Below, piece after piece: positions 41,921 through 49,716 of a stretch of DNA of 64,000 bases (positions are counted from its first letter, which is position 1; each line of letters starts with the position of its first letter). Position numbers and translations under genes: made by a program. The notes below the pieces were generated by a model. That model was not told where the DNA came from and did no database searches. It saw only the letters and a list, made by a program, of their open reading frames with translations. The stretch spans positions 466,110 through 530,109 of the forward strand of contig JAXLST010000005.1 of the NCBI GenBank assembly GCA_046330435.1, given 5' to 3'. The stretch comes from Ga0077560 sp046330435. GTDB taxonomy: Bacteria; Actinomycetota; Thermoleophilia; Miltoncostaeales; Miltoncostaeaceae.

Positions 41921-42002
41921 GACATCGTGGGAATCAGTGTGACCGTGCACCCGCCGTCGAAACGAGACTCCGGAGCGGTACCCGTGCCGCCAGCTCCGGC
42001 GA

Positions 42003-42094
42003 GGTAGCCCCACTGCGCGTGGGCGGGTCCGCTTAAGGCTGCTTCCTTCCGGACCTGACCTGATTCACGGTCGCCCACCGAATGGGACCTCACC
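42003..42094 (-). ncRNA. ffs: Signal recognition particle RNA (small type)
   Basis: On the minus strand the hallmark apical loop reads AGGTCAGGTCCGGAAGGAAGCAG, shown here as the segments AGGTCAGGTCC and GGAAGGAAGCAG around 42040-42060. The flanking arms pair: GTGGGCG with CGCCCAC, and GGT...TCCCATT with AGTGGGGC..ACC. This is the bacterial 4.5S-type RNA that binds Ffh for co-translational targeting. Ends are set by the terminal pairing and may be a few bases off. It lies immediately upstream of dnaX on the same strand, a common arrangement in actinobacteria. Confidence 0.93.
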
Positions 42095-42361
42095 ATCAAC
42101 GCCGCTTTGCACGAGCCCGACCCTCCAGGGTCTGCCCCTCAGGCGGGAATTGTGCCCCGCTGAAGCGGATTTCGGGTACAGGGCACCGCTAACTCCCCGC
42201 CTAGCACGGTCACCCCAAGAGCCTAGAGGACGCCCGGGGCATCCGCGACCCGGCGCGTCGCTCCATCCCGCCGACCGGGTGCCGATCTATCCTCGGCGAC
42301 GCGGAACACCCCCGTGCCGTGCCCCGCTCCCACGTGTTCCCTTCCCGGAGGCCCCCATCCC

Positions 42362-42784
42362 ATGAGCACCGACATCCCGCCCCCTCCGCCCCCGCCCCAC
42401 CTGCAGCCCCCCACGGGGCCCTCGGTGGGCGTGGTCGGCACGCCGAAGTCCGTCGGCAAGGTCATCCTGCTGTCGATCATCACGCTCGGCATCTACACGT
42501 ACGTGTGGACCTGGCGCACGCACGAGGAGTACAAGCGCTACTCCGGTGAAGGCGTCGGCGGCTGGCTCGGCGTGGTCATCTACTTCCTGCTGTCCCCGGT
42601 CACGATGTTCCTCATCGCGAACGAGACGCAGAAGCTCTACGAGCGCGAGAACGAGCTCCCGCCGGTCCGGACGATCCTGGGCCTGTGGTTCCTGCTGCCG
42701 CTCATCGGCAACATCATCTGGTACGTCAAGGTCCAGAACGCGGTGAACGCCTTCTGGGTGCGTCGCGGGGCCCAGCCCGCCTGA
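42362..42784 (+). CDS. DUF4234-type membrane protein
   Basis: A 140-residue small membrane protein. A proline-rich cytoplasmic lead (STDIPPPPPPPHLQPP) is followed by helix VILLSIITLGIYTYVWTWRTHEEYKRY, the characteristic opening of DUF4234, then two more helices (VVIYFLLSPVTMFLIANETQKLY and ILGLWFLLPLIGNIIWYVKVQNAVNAFW). Function unknown. The ATG at 42362 is preceded by a GGAGG-like site. Monocistronic. Confidence 0.85.
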   Translation: MSTDIPPPPPPPHLQPPTGPSVGVVGTPKSVGKVILLSIITLGIYTYVWTWRTHEEYKRYSGEGVGGWLGVVIYFLLSPVTMFLIANETQKLYERENELPPVRTILGLWFLLPLIGNIIWYVKVQNAVNAFWVRRGAQPA

Positions 42785-42790
42785 CGCCGC

Positions 42791-43066
42791 TCAGCCGCGC
42801 CGGCGCAGCTTCGGGGTGACCCGTTCGCCGCGCCGGCGCGCGCTGCCCGCGCCGAAGATCGCGGCGACGCCGCCACCCATCATCGCCATGGTGACGACGA
42901 GGTAGAGCAGGCCGCGAACCCCGGACTCCTGCCCGATCAGGGTGGTGAGGCCCCACATCACCAGGCCCCACACGGCGCCCAGCAGGACGCCGGCGCCCAC
43001 GATCGCCACCCGGCTCTGCGGGAGGCCGCGGCGGGGCGGTGCGGACGGCGGGGTCTTCTTGGCCAC
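42791..43066 (-). CDS. Small two-helix membrane protein
   Basis: A 91-residue protein with a basic N-terminus (AKKTPPSAPPRRG), two hydrophobic helices (VAIVGAGVLLGAVWGLVMWGLTTLI and LLYLVVTMAMMGGGVAAIFGAG) and a basic tail. Both termini should be cytoplasmic. The GTG start is 43066. No family recognised. Convergent with the DUF4234 gene, 6 bases apart. Confidence 0.6.
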   Translation of the reverse strand: MAKKTPPSAPPRRGLPQSRVAIVGAGVLLGAVWGLVMWGLTTLIGQESGVRGLLYLVVTMAMMGGGVAAIFGAGSARRRGERVTPKLRRRG

Positions 43067-43149
43067 GCGGGGAGCCTACCGTTCCGCGGGCGGGCCGCGC
43101 TCGCGGCGGCCGCCTTGACGCCGGGTGCGGCGACGGATTCGATGCGGGC

Positions 43150-44091
43150 ATGTGCCCCTTCCCGCTCCGCCGCCCGCTGGCGGCCGCCGCCGCCCTGGCC
43201 GCGCCCCTGCTCCTGGCCGCCGCGCCGGCGCGTTCCGACGCCGCGGTCCGCGAGTACTGGATCAAGGCCGAGAACACCGAATGGGACGTCGTCCCCAACG
43301 GCCGGGACGTGCTGATGGGCACGGTCATCGCGCCGGCGCAGCGGCGCTTCACCGCGGTGGTGTACCGCCGCTACACCCCCGGCTGGAAGCGGCGGATGCC
43401 GAACACGGCGGTGTCGGGCGACAACGACGGCATGCCCGGCCCCACCATCACCGCGCGGGTGGGCGACCGCGTGATCGTCCACTTCCGCAACGAGGACCGG
43501 ACGTACCGGGGCCGGCACTCGATGCACTTCCACGCCTTCACGTACCGCCCGTCGAGCGACGGCACCTTCATCCCGTTCGTCTCGGGCCCGGGCGCGAACG
43601 TCCCGGTGGGCGGCAGCTTCACGTACCGCCTGGTCGCCGGCCCGAACAGCGCCGGGGTGTGGCCGTACCACACCCATTCCGCGGACATGTCCGACGGGAT
43701 CGCGCGGGGGATCTACGGGGCCGTGGTGATCCTCAAGCCCAAGGAGCGGCCGCCGGACCGGCGCTTCATCGTGTACCTCACCAACACCAACGGTTACGAC
43801 ACCATCGACGGCCGGGCGTTCCTGGGCAACACCCCGACGTTCCACGCCCGGGTGGGGCAGCGGGTGGAGTTCGACGTGCTCACCGTCGGGGACCTGTTCC
43901 ACACGTTCCACGTGCACGGGCACCGGTGGGTCACCAACGGCGGGGTGCCCACCGACCCCCAGACGCTGGGCCCGGGGGAGGCGATCCGCGCCGCCTGGAC
44001 CGAGGACGCGCCCGGCACCTGGTACTACCACTGCCACGTGGAGTCGCATCAGATGAACGGCATGATCGGGCTCTACAAGGTGACGCGATGA
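43150..44091 (+). CDS. Two-domain multicopper oxidase
   Basis: A 313-residue secreted oxidase with a Sec signal peptide (1-27). All four copper motifs are present: HSMHFHAF and WPYHTHSADM in the first cupredoxin domain, HTFHVHGHRW and YYHCHVESHQMNGM in the second; the last contains the type-1 Cys, two His and the axial Met. The size and two-domain form match small laccases or two-domain oxidases that work as trimers. It would oxidise phenols or metal ions outside the membrane with reduction of oxygen. The stop overlaps the ATG of a cupredoxin gene, suggesting a copper-protein pair. Confidence 0.88.
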   Translation: MCPFPLRRPLAAAAALAAPLLLAAAPARSDAAVREYWIKAENTEWDVVPNGRDVLMGTVIAPAQRRFTAVVYRRYTPGWKRRMPNTAVSGDNDGMPGPTITARVGDRVIVHFRNEDRTYRGRHSMHFHAFTYRPSSDGTFIPFVSGPGANVPVGGSFTYRLVAGPNSAGVWPYHTHSADMSDGIARGIYGAVVILKPKERPPDRRFIVYLTNTNGYDTIDGRAFLGNTPTFHARVGQRVEFDVLTVGDLFHTFHVHGHRWVTNGGVPTDPQTLGPGEAIRAAWTEDAPGTWYYHCHVESHQMNGMIGLYKVTR

Positions 44092-44945
44092 GGCGCCGCC
44101 GCGTGCTCGCCGCTGGCATCCTGGGCGCGGCCGGGCTGGCCGCCGCCGCCCCCGTCGCGGCCCAGGTCCACCCGGGCCCCGCCGCCGCTCCGCCGGCGCG
44201 CGAGGTGGGGATCAGCGACGGCGGGTTCACCCCGAGCCAGGTGGTCGTCGCCCCCGGGCAGCCCGTGATGTGGACCAACGGCGGCACCCGGCTGCACAAC
44301 GTCAAGGCCGTGGACCGCACCTTCGAGTCGGCCAACATCAACGTGGGCGGTTCGTTCACCTTCACCGCGCCGCAGGCCGCGGGCCGCATCGACTACTACT
44401 GCGGCCTGCACCGGTTCATGCAGGGCACGATCGTGGTGTCGGCCCTCACGCTGTCCGGGCCGGCGGCCGTCGCGGTGGGCAACCAGGCGGCCCTCACCGG
44501 GGAGGCCCCGGGCGTCGCGGCCGGGACCCCGGTGGTCGTGGAGGTCCGCGCCGCGGGCGCGTGGAGCGAGCTGGCCCGCACGTCGGTCGGCGCCGACGGC
44601 GCGTTCTCGACGACCACGCCCAGCCTGTTCGCCACGTCCGCGCTGCGCGCCCGCATCGGCGAGGACATCAGCCCGGCGGTGCGCGTGCCCGTGGTCGCGC
44701 GCCTCTCGGTGCGCCGCGCGGGGCGCCGTGCGCTGCGCGTGACCGTGGTCCCCCCGCGGGAGGGTGCGGCGCGGCTGGAGCGCCTCAACCTCGACACGTA
44801 CCGCTGGGGCGGGGCGGGGCGCCTGCGGATCGGCCCGTCCGGCACGGCCGTGATGCGCGTTCCGGGTCCCGGCGTCTACCGGTTCAGGATGCTCCCCGGC
44901 GGAGGGCTGGCCGGGTCGGTGTCGGCCGCGCTCGGGGTGCGCTAG
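44088..44945 (+). CDS. Secreted plastocyanin-like cupredoxin with C-terminal extension
   Basis: A 285-residue exported protein with a signal peptide (1-26). The cupredoxin domain (about 37-117) has the full type-1 copper set: H70 (RLHNVK), C105, H108 and M111 (YYCGLHRFMQG). Residues 118-285 form two beta-rich extensions like Ig or fibronectin modules. It should shuttle electrons to or from the multicopper oxidase just upstream, with which it overlaps by ATGA. Its TAG stop shares the palindrome CTAG with the stop of the convergent regulator gene. Confidence 0.85.
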   Translation: MRRRRVLAAGILGAAGLAAAAPVAAQVHPGPAAAPPAREVGISDGGFTPSQVVVAPGQPVMWTNGGTRLHNVKAVDRTFESANINVGGSFTFTAPQAAGRIDYYCGLHRFMQGTIVVSALTLSGPAAVAVGNQAALTGEAPGVAAGTPVVVEVRAAGAWSELARTSVGADGAFSTTTPSLFATSALRARIGEDISPAVRVPVVARLSVRRAGRRALRVTVVPPREGAARLERLNLDTYRWGGAGRLRIGPSGTAVMRVPGPGVYRFRMLPGGGLAGSVSAALGVR

Positions 44946-45562
44946 CCGCGGAGCCCTGCGGACCCGCCCCGCCCGGGGCCGATGGCCGGCGGGGAGAACA
45001 CCCAGATCGCCTCGACCGTGGTGTCGCCCTGGTTCGCGTTCCGCCGCGGCGGGTCGTCGGAGGTGAGGTACAGGGAGTCCCCGGCCTCCAGCACGATGAC
45101 CGTGCCGCTGTGGAGGGTCAGGGTCATGGACCCGGCGATCACGAACCCGAAGTGCTCCGTGCCTGCGATGGCGGGCAGGTCGTCGACGCTGCACCCCGGT
45201 TCGAGGGTCATGAACAGCGGGCCCATCGAGAGCGTGGAGCGGTCGTCGGCGAGGGGGTACATCACGAGCCCCTCGGTCTGCATGTCGACGGGCCGCCGCT
45301 CCTCGGTGCGCACGACGTGCGGCCCGGGCGGGGCCTCCATGTCCAGCAGGTCGGCGAGCCCGACGCCCAGGAAGTGCGCGACGCGGTACAGCCGGCCGGT
45401 GCTGATGTCGCTGCGCCCGTTCTCCACGAGGGAGAGGAAGGACGTGGACAGGCCCGTGCCGTTCGCGACGTCCACGAGGGAGTGACCGCGGTCGTTCCTC
45501 AGCCGCCTGAGGCGCGCGCCGAGGGTCTCCAGGTGGAGCCTGATCTCTCCGTCGTTGGTCAT
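44942..45562 (-). CDS. XRE-family regulator with C-terminal cupin domain
   Basis: A 206-residue protein: residues about 13-67 form a helix-turn-helix (LGARLRRLRNDRGHSLVDVANGTGLSTSFLSLVENGRSDIS), and about 115-195 a cupin (LEPGCSVDDLPAIAGTEHFGFVIAGSMTLTLHSG...GDSLYLTSDDPPRR). This layout is common in repressors of amine or sugar catabolism that bind a small ligand in the cupin. The ATG at 45562 starts ahead of the HTH; a GTG at 45598 also opens the frame. It may control the neighbouring DUF2237 or copper genes; no operator was identified. Confidence 0.85.
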   Translation of the reverse strand: MTNDGEIRLHLETLGARLRRLRNDRGHSLVDVANGTGLSTSFLSLVENGRSDISTGRLYRVAHFLGVGLADLLDMEAPPGPHVVRTEERRPVDMQTEGLVMYPLADDRSTLSMGPLFMTLEPGCSVDDLPAIAGTEHFGFVIAGSMTLTLHSGTVIVLEAGDSLYLTSDDPPRRNANQGDTTVEAIWVFSPPAIGPGRGGSAGLRG

Positions 45563-45659
45563 GCGCCGTCCGGGGAAGGTGTGCGGGGTGTGGGTCACGC
45601 GCTGACGCTTTGGCGCGTTTGTATCAACTCCGGGACGAAAGCGCGATCCCGAGGGGATT

Positions 45660-46016
45660 TCACAGCGCGTGAGCGCGTAAATCCTCGATGCGGCACACCG
45701 ACAGGACGGCCTCGTGCGTGGACGCCAGGATCACCGGCGGCGCGACCCCGGCCATGAGCGCCTCCTGCCAGCGGGCGGCGCACACGCACCAGCGGTCGCC
45801 TGGCGTGAGCCCCGGGAACCCGTACTCCGGGACGGGCGTCGACAGGTCGTTGCCGGCGCCGCGCGAGAACTCCAGGAACTCGGCGGTCATCTCGGCGCAG
45901 ACGACGTGCAGGCCCAGGTCCTCTGGCCCCGTGTTGCAACAGGCGTCGCGGAAGAACCCGGTGAGCGGCTCGATGGAGCACGGCATGAGGTCGTCACCGA
46001 GGATGTTCCTGGCCAT
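45660..46016 (-). CDS. DUF2237 family protein
   Basis: A 118-residue protein that matches DUF2237 from end to end: RNILGDDLMPCS, GFFRDACCNTGPEDLGLHVVCAEMTAEFLEFSRGAGNDLSTP, FGFPGLTPGDRWCVCA-like region and RWQEALMAGVAPPVILASTHEAVL. Five conserved cysteines suggest metal binding or redox chemistry, but the function is unknown. The ATG at 46016 fits the family start. The cupin regulator lies downstream on the same strand. Confidence 0.9.
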   Translation of the reverse strand: MARNILGDDLMPCSIEPLTGFFRDACCNTGPEDLGLHVVCAEMTAEFLEFSRGAGNDLSTPVPEYGFPGLTPGDRWCVCAARWQEALMAGVAPPVILASTHEAVLSVCRIEDLRAHAL

Positions 46017-46061
46017 GGGGAGCAGCGTACCCCCGTGCGGCGACGGCCACCCGCGGACCGG

Positions 46062-46214
46062 TCAGGCGGCGCGGCGCTCCTGCGGCTCGGCCGCGGCGCG
46101 GGACGGATCCGCACCCAGCCGGAGCGCTCCGGAGACCACCACATGCACCAGGGGGAGGGACAAGCGGGTCACCGGGGGCTCCGGCAGGGGGGATTCGTGT
46201 GCACTGCCGTTCAT
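46062..46214 (-). CDS. Possible 50-residue protein
   Basis: A frame from ATG 46214 to TGA 46062 encodes 50 residues with mostly G or C third bases. It contains a short hydrophobic stretch, RLSLPLVHVVVSGALRLG, then an acidic/basic tail. No clear ribosome site is visible. It sits upstream of the DUF2237 gene on the same strand. It may be a small membrane-associated protein or chance. Confidence 0.35.
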   Translation of the reverse strand: MNGSAHESPLPEPPVTRLSLPLVHVVVSGALRLGADPSRAAAEPQERRAA

Positions 46215-46298
46215 GTGAGCAAGGCTAGGACGGGCGCCCCGCCGGGACGTTGGCCCTGGGGCCAGATCGGCGGGACCGCCCTTCGACCGCCGTGAGGG

Positions 46299-46943
46299 TC
46301 AGCGCCCCTTGGCCTTCGCCGTCGCCGTGACGCCCATCGCGGCCTGCGCCGCCGCAAGGTGCATCTTCAGCACCGGCAGCGACTCGCGGGCGTACTTCCG
46401 CACGGCACAGTGGGAGCCGTTGCGCGCCTCGTAGTCGTACTTCTCGATGTCCTCCCGGTGGTCCGCCACCGCCAGGGACAGGAACTGCGCGTCGAACGTC
46501 GCGCCGCTCGGCGTGGCGTTGAGCGTCTTGAGGATCCACGACTGGATGGGCGACGGCGTCGCCTCGACGTCGATCGAGAGCCGGTCGGCGATGTAGGTCA
46601 CCTGGCCCAGGGCCTTGGTGTGGTCGGCGACCAGCCGGGCGCCGAGGGCCGTCACGGACGTCGTGGTGCTCTTCGACTGCGCGAGCTTGCCGGCCTCCAC
46701 CTCGTAGGCGTTGCCCATCGCCGCGTCCTCGAGGAACTGCTGGTCGAGGGCGCTGAAGTGGCGGTGCGCCTTCTTGCCCTTGGTCCCATGGCCGTACTGG
46801 GCCTTGCCGGAGTCGGAGCTGCGGTGGTGGTTCCCGTTGTTGTTGTCGTCGTTGCCCTTCGGCTGGTTCGCGACGCCGATGCCGACGACGCCTCCAGCGG
46901 TGATGACCAGGGCGGTCGCGGTGATCGCGGCGGGTTTGAACAT
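46299..46943 (-). CDS. DUF4142 exported protein
   Basis: A 214-residue protein with an N-terminal signal or anchor (ITATALVITAGGVVGIGV), a polar linker with an Asn/His-rich run, and a DUF4142 four-helix domain (DQQFLEDAAMGNAYEVEAGKLAQSKST, ALGARLVADHTKALGQV, FLSLAVADHREDIEKYDYEAR). These proteins fold as ferritin-like bundles, but this copy lacks an obvious di-iron motif. Role unknown, envelope stress is often guessed. The ATG at 46943 has GGAG seven bases before it. Confidence 0.85.
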   Translation of the reverse strand: MFKPAAITATALVITAGGVVGIGVANQPKGNDDNNNGNHHRSSDSGKAQYGHGTKGKKAHRHFSALDQQFLEDAAMGNAYEVEAGKLAQSKSTTTSVTALGARLVADHTKALGQVTYIADRLSIDVEATPSPIQSWILKTLNATPSGATFDAQFLSLAVADHREDIEKYDYEARNGSHCAVRKYARESLPVLKMHLAAAQAAMGVTATAKAKGR

Positions 46944-47075
46944 GGGTCGCTCCTCGGATCGTGAGCCCGCTGAGGGGCTCGGGATCCGGGGCCTACCCCG
47001 GGGTGTCCGGACGAATCACGCCGTCGTGCGCGCGGAACCGGTGTCCGGGAACGGCGTTTCCCGGCGACGTCGAAG

Positions 47076-47147
47076 TGGGCAGTACTGGGATCGAACCAGT
47101 GACCCCTCGCGTGTGAGGCGAGTGCTCTCCCGCTGAGCTAACTGCCC
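47076..47147 (-). tRNA. tRNA-Val (CAC)
   Basis: A complete 72-base cloverleaf on the minus strand: acceptor GGGCAGT with ACTGCCC, D arm TAGCTCAGCGGGAGAGC, anticodon stem CTCGC/GCGAG around CTCACAC (anticodon CAC) and T arm with GGTTCGATCC. No CCA encoded. Its first 10 bases overlap the 3' end of the LysR gene. Confidence 0.95.
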
Positions 47148-48058
47148 GGGGGCGCCAGGATACCATCGTCCCGGGGGAGGCTGGCGGAGGCGAGCCGCTC
47201 CGCCGCGGCGGTGAGCACGTCGCCCGCCCCCGCGCCGGAGGCGCGCACCAGCAGCTCGGTGCGGTGGACGACCCCGGGCGTGCGCAGCGGCACGGCCGTG
47301 AGCCCGGTGACCGGCGGGGCCGCGCCGCGCGGCATCAGCGCCAGGCCGGCGCCATCGGCGACCAGGCCGGCGACGGCGGCGGCGTCGGTTCCCAGGTACC
47401 GCAGCCGGGCGCCGGCGCGCACCGGCGGGGCGTCCGGGATGGCGGCCGGGCCGCAGGGCAGGTTCGGCGCGTCGATCCACCGGGCGTCCGCCACCGTGGC
47501 CAGGTCCACACCGCCCAGCCCGGCGAGCGGGTGGCCGGCCGGCATCAGTACGTCGAGCGGCAGCTCCGCCACGAGGCGGTGGCGGAACAGGCCGGGCTCC
47601 GCGACGCGCACCGGCGCGGCGGGGACCGTGATGCCGTCGATGACCGCGCCGTCGGCGCCGCCGTCGCCCAGCAGGCGCAGGGCGTCGGGGATCGCGGCGG
47701 GCGCGACCTCGATCGTGGCCTCCGGCGCCGACGCGCGCAGGGCCGCGAGCAGGGGCCGCAGCACGGCGCCCGGCGCCGCCGCGACGCGCACCGTGCGGTC
47801 GCGGTCGCGCACCCGCGCCATCTCGGTGCGGGCCGTGTCGACACGCAGCAGGATCTGCTCGGCGTGCGCGGCCAGCTGCTCGCCGGCCGGGGTGAGGCGC
47901 ACCGGGCGCCGTGCCAGCAGGGGCCGGCCGACCTCGCGCTCCAGCGCGGCGACGTGCTGCGACACGGCGGACTGGGTGTACCCGAGCTCCGCAGCCGCGG
48001 CGGTGAACGACGTGGTCCGCGCGACCGCCGCGAAGGACCGCAGGTGCCGCAGATCCAC
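47138..48058 (-). CDS. LysR-family transcriptional regulator
   Basis: A 306-residue LysR protein: winged helix-turn-helix at residues 1-60 (FAAVARTTSFTAAAAELGYTQSAVSQHVAALEREVG), then a periplasmic-binding-like effector domain (VRVAAAPGAVLRPLLAAL, LDVLMPAGHPLAG, GLVADGAGLALMPRG). The GTG at 48058 has GAGGAG six bases upstream. Its TAG stop lies inside the tRNA-Val gene on the same strand. It is divergent from the amidotransferase-like gene with a perfect LysR-type box between, so it likely controls that gene. Confidence 0.9.
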   Translation of the reverse strand: MDLRHLRSFAAVARTTSFTAAAAELGYTQSAVSQHVAALEREVGRPLLARRPVRLTPAGEQLAAHAEQILLRVDTARTEMARVRDRDRTVRVAAAPGAVLRPLLAALRASAPEATIEVAPAAIPDALRLLGDGGADGAVIDGITVPAAPVRVAEPGLFRHRLVAELPLDVLMPAGHPLAGLGGVDLATVADARWIDAPNLPCGPAAIPDAPPVRAGARLRYLGTDAAAVAGLVADGAGLALMPRGAAPPVTGLTAVPLRTPGVVHRTELLVRASGAGAGDVLTAAAERLASASLPRDDGILAPPGS

Positions 48059-48080
48059 GGTGGCTCCTCAGTAGGTAACG

Positions 48081-48101
48081 TGATCTCGACGTTCGAGATC
48101 A
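48081..48101. promoter_or_regulatory. LysR-type binding box
   Basis: TGATCTCGA and TCGAGATCA form perfect 9-base arms around CGT, in the 82-base gap between the divergent LysR gene and the amidotransferase-like gene. The symmetry and position fit the T-N11-A recognition site of LysR regulators. Confidence 0.75.
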
Positions 48102-48140
48102 TCGTTGGACGTACTGACGCGGTGCAAGCAGGATGGCCCC

Positions 48141-48872
48141 ATGACCGAGCACATGAACGTTCCCCGGCCCGCCCGCATCGCGCTGGTGGGCGACCGCTCC
48201 CCGCAGGTCCAGGCGCATCAGCGCATCCCGTCCATCCTCCGGTGGGCGGCCCCCGACCCGGAGGCCGTCGACCCGTACTGGATCCCCACGGCGACCGTCG
48301 CCGACGTCCCCGCCCTGCACGCCTTCGACGGCATCTGGCTGGTCCCGGCCGGCGAGCCGTACGCCGACCAGGAGGGCGCCCTGCTCGCCGCCGACGTGGC
48401 GCGCACCGCGGGCGTGCCGTTCCTGGGCACGTGCGCCGGCTTCCAGCACGCCGCCATGGCGTACGCCCGCGCGACCCTGGGGGCCGACCCCGTGACCGCC
48501 GAATCCGACCCGCACCACCCCGACCCGGTGATCGCCCCGCTCGCCTGCGCCCTGGTGGGCGAGGAGGACACCGTGGTGGTGCGGGCCGGCACCCTCGCCG
48601 CGGAGCTGATGGGCGACGGCCCGCGGACGGAGCGCTTCTTCTGCCGCTACGGCATCCCGCCGGTGTGGGGAGAGCGCCTGCAGGACACCGGCCTCGTCGC
48701 CTCCGGCGTCGGGGAGGACGGCACCGTGCGGATGCTCGAGATCCCCGGGCACCCGTTCTTCGTCGGCAGCCTGTTCCAGCCGGAGCTGTCGTCCGACCGG
48801 GCCTGGGTGCACCCGCTCATCCGGGGGTTCGTCGCGGCCGCGCTGCGGGCCGTGGCGGCGCCCGCCGTCTGA
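48141..48872 (+). CDS. Class-I glutamine-amidotransferase-like protein (PyrG C-terminal-like)
   Basis: A 243-residue stand-alone relative of the glutaminase half of CTP synthase. ARIALVGDRSPQVQAHQRIP opens the fold, GIWLVPAGEPYADQEGAL follows, the nucleophile elbow is FLGTCAGFQHAAM (C98), and GHPFFVGSLFQPEL (about 205-218) carries the catalytic His/Glu region. No synthetase partner is present, so the acceptor is unknown. The ATG at 48141 fits the family start and has AGGA upstream; the frame also opens at 48105. Likely regulated by the divergent LysR protein. Confidence 0.85.
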   Translation: MTEHMNVPRPARIALVGDRSPQVQAHQRIPSILRWAAPDPEAVDPYWIPTATVADVPALHAFDGIWLVPAGEPYADQEGALLAADVARTAGVPFLGTCAGFQHAAMAYARATLGADPVTAESDPHHPDPVIAPLACALVGEEDTVVVRAGTLAAELMGDGPRTERFFCRYGIPPVWGERLQDTGLVASGVGEDGTVRMLEIPGHPFFVGSLFQPELSSDRAWVHPLIRGFVAAALRAVAAPAV

Positions 48873-48879
48873 GACGCGA

Positions 48880-48910
48880 ACGGGGGACCCGCATCGTGCG
48901 GATCCCCCGT
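48880..48910. terminator. Terminator shared by amidotransferase gene and tRNA-Ser
   Basis: ACGGGGGA at 48880-48887 pairs with TCCCCCGT at 48903-48910, with CCGC/GCGG continuing the stem inside. It lies directly past the protein stop and 6 bases past the 3' end of the convergent tRNA-Ser, so it can serve both. Confidence 0.75.
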
Positions 48911-48915
48911 CTCAG

Positions 48916-49005
48916 CGGAGAGGGAGGGATTTGAACCCTCGAGGCGGGGGATACCCGCCTACGCGATTTCCAGTCGCGCTCCTTCGGCCGCTCGGACACC
49001 TCTCC
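48916..49005 (-). tRNA. tRNA-Ser (GGA)
   Basis: A 90-base class-II tRNA on the minus strand. Acceptor GGAGAGG/CCTCTCC, anticodon stem CGCGA/TCGCG around CTGGAAA (anticodon GGA), a long variable arm (GGCGGG...CCCGCC) and T arm GGGTTCAAATCCC. The discriminator is G. Confidence 0.95.
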
Positions 49006-49083
49006 CGGAGCGGGGGGATGTTAGCGCGCGGCCGTCGGGACCGCGGCACCGGAGCCCCTCGGCGAGGTGATACCTTCCCGCGC

Positions 49084-49172
49084 GGAGAGGTGGCAGAGCG
49101 GTCGAATGCGGCGGTCTCGAAAACCGTTTCGGGCGGTTCCGTCCGACGGGGGTTCAAATCCCCCCCTCTCCG
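49084..49172 (+). tRNA. tRNA-Ser (CGA), island integration site
   Basis: An 89-base class-II tRNA. Acceptor GGAGAGG/CCTCTCC, anticodon loop CTCGAAA (anticodon CGA), long variable arm and T arm GGGTTCAAATCCC. The 3' two-thirds (from 49114) is repeated exactly at 58117-58178, so the gene is whole but its 3' portion was supplied by the integrated island. Confidence 0.95.
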
Positions 49173-49175
49173 CTC
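49114..49175 (+). repeat. attL: left 62-bp direct repeat
   Basis: A 62-base exact direct repeat of 58117-58178. It runs from the anticodon loop of tRNA-Ser(CGA) to three bases beyond the tRNA end. The bases on both outer sides differ between copies (G versus T before, G versus C after). Confidence 0.95.
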
Positions 49176-49178
49176 GGG

Positions 49179-49214
49179 GGGCCGGGAACGCGAAGGACAT
49201 CGCGGTCCCGGCCC
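49179..49214 (+). terminator. tRNA-Ser terminator inside the island
   Basis: GGGCCGGGA at 49179-49187 pairs with TCCCGGCCC at 49206-49214, with CGCG/CGCG inside. It follows the tRNA. A sequence-diverged but structurally equal hairpin stands after attR at 58180-58219. Confidence 0.75.
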
Positions 49215-49341
49215 TCGGTGTTTCTGGGTTCGGCTACGGCTCGAGACCGCCTGGGACCGCTCGAAACCGCCTTTCGCAACCCCTTACTGACGCGAGAACT
49301 GACGCGAGCTCCGAGCGCCCGGGAACACGGCGGCGTCTTTC

Positions 49342-49600
49342 GAGTGCACTCCGGAGTCACTCCGAACGGAGCTTCTGGCGGGGCCGTTTAGTGGTGGTCC
49401 TTCAAGCGGTGCGAAGGGGTGCCCGGAGTCACTCCGCCGTCGCCCGCCGCGTCACATTCGGAGTGCCTTGGAGTCACTCCGGACCGGTGCCGTCGTCCAC
49501 TCGGTAGCTCGCTGCAATCCAAGTGAGGGCGCCGTGTACTTGGATCGTCGGCGCTGGTTCCAACGCTCCTTGGAGTGCGGAGTCACTCGGAGTCACTCGG
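49342..49600. repeat. Array of GGAGTCACTCC palindromes
   Basis: The 540-base gene-poor stretch after the tRNA holds several copies of a short palindrome, GGAGTCACTCC, at 49353-49363, 49425-49435 and 49470-49480, with degenerate copies such as GAGTGCACTC at 49342-49351 and two overlapping AGTCACTCGG units at 49581-49600. The spacing is irregular. Open frames crossing it look like repeats, not genes. Likely protein-binding sites, for example for the integrase, excisionase or a replication or regulatory protein. Confidence 0.7.
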
Positions 49601-49716
49601 AACCCCTTGGGATACCCTCGTCGCCAGCGCCTGTTCCACTCCATCCGCGAGGTGGTACGGCAGGTCCAGATGGCTCCGCGATCACCGCGGGGCCATCTCT
49701 GTTTCCGCACGGGCGC

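Noticed and set aside
49342..49600. CRISPR array
   Set aside because: The repeats are only about 11 bases, palindromic, irregularly spaced and partly overlapping; no cas gene is nearby.
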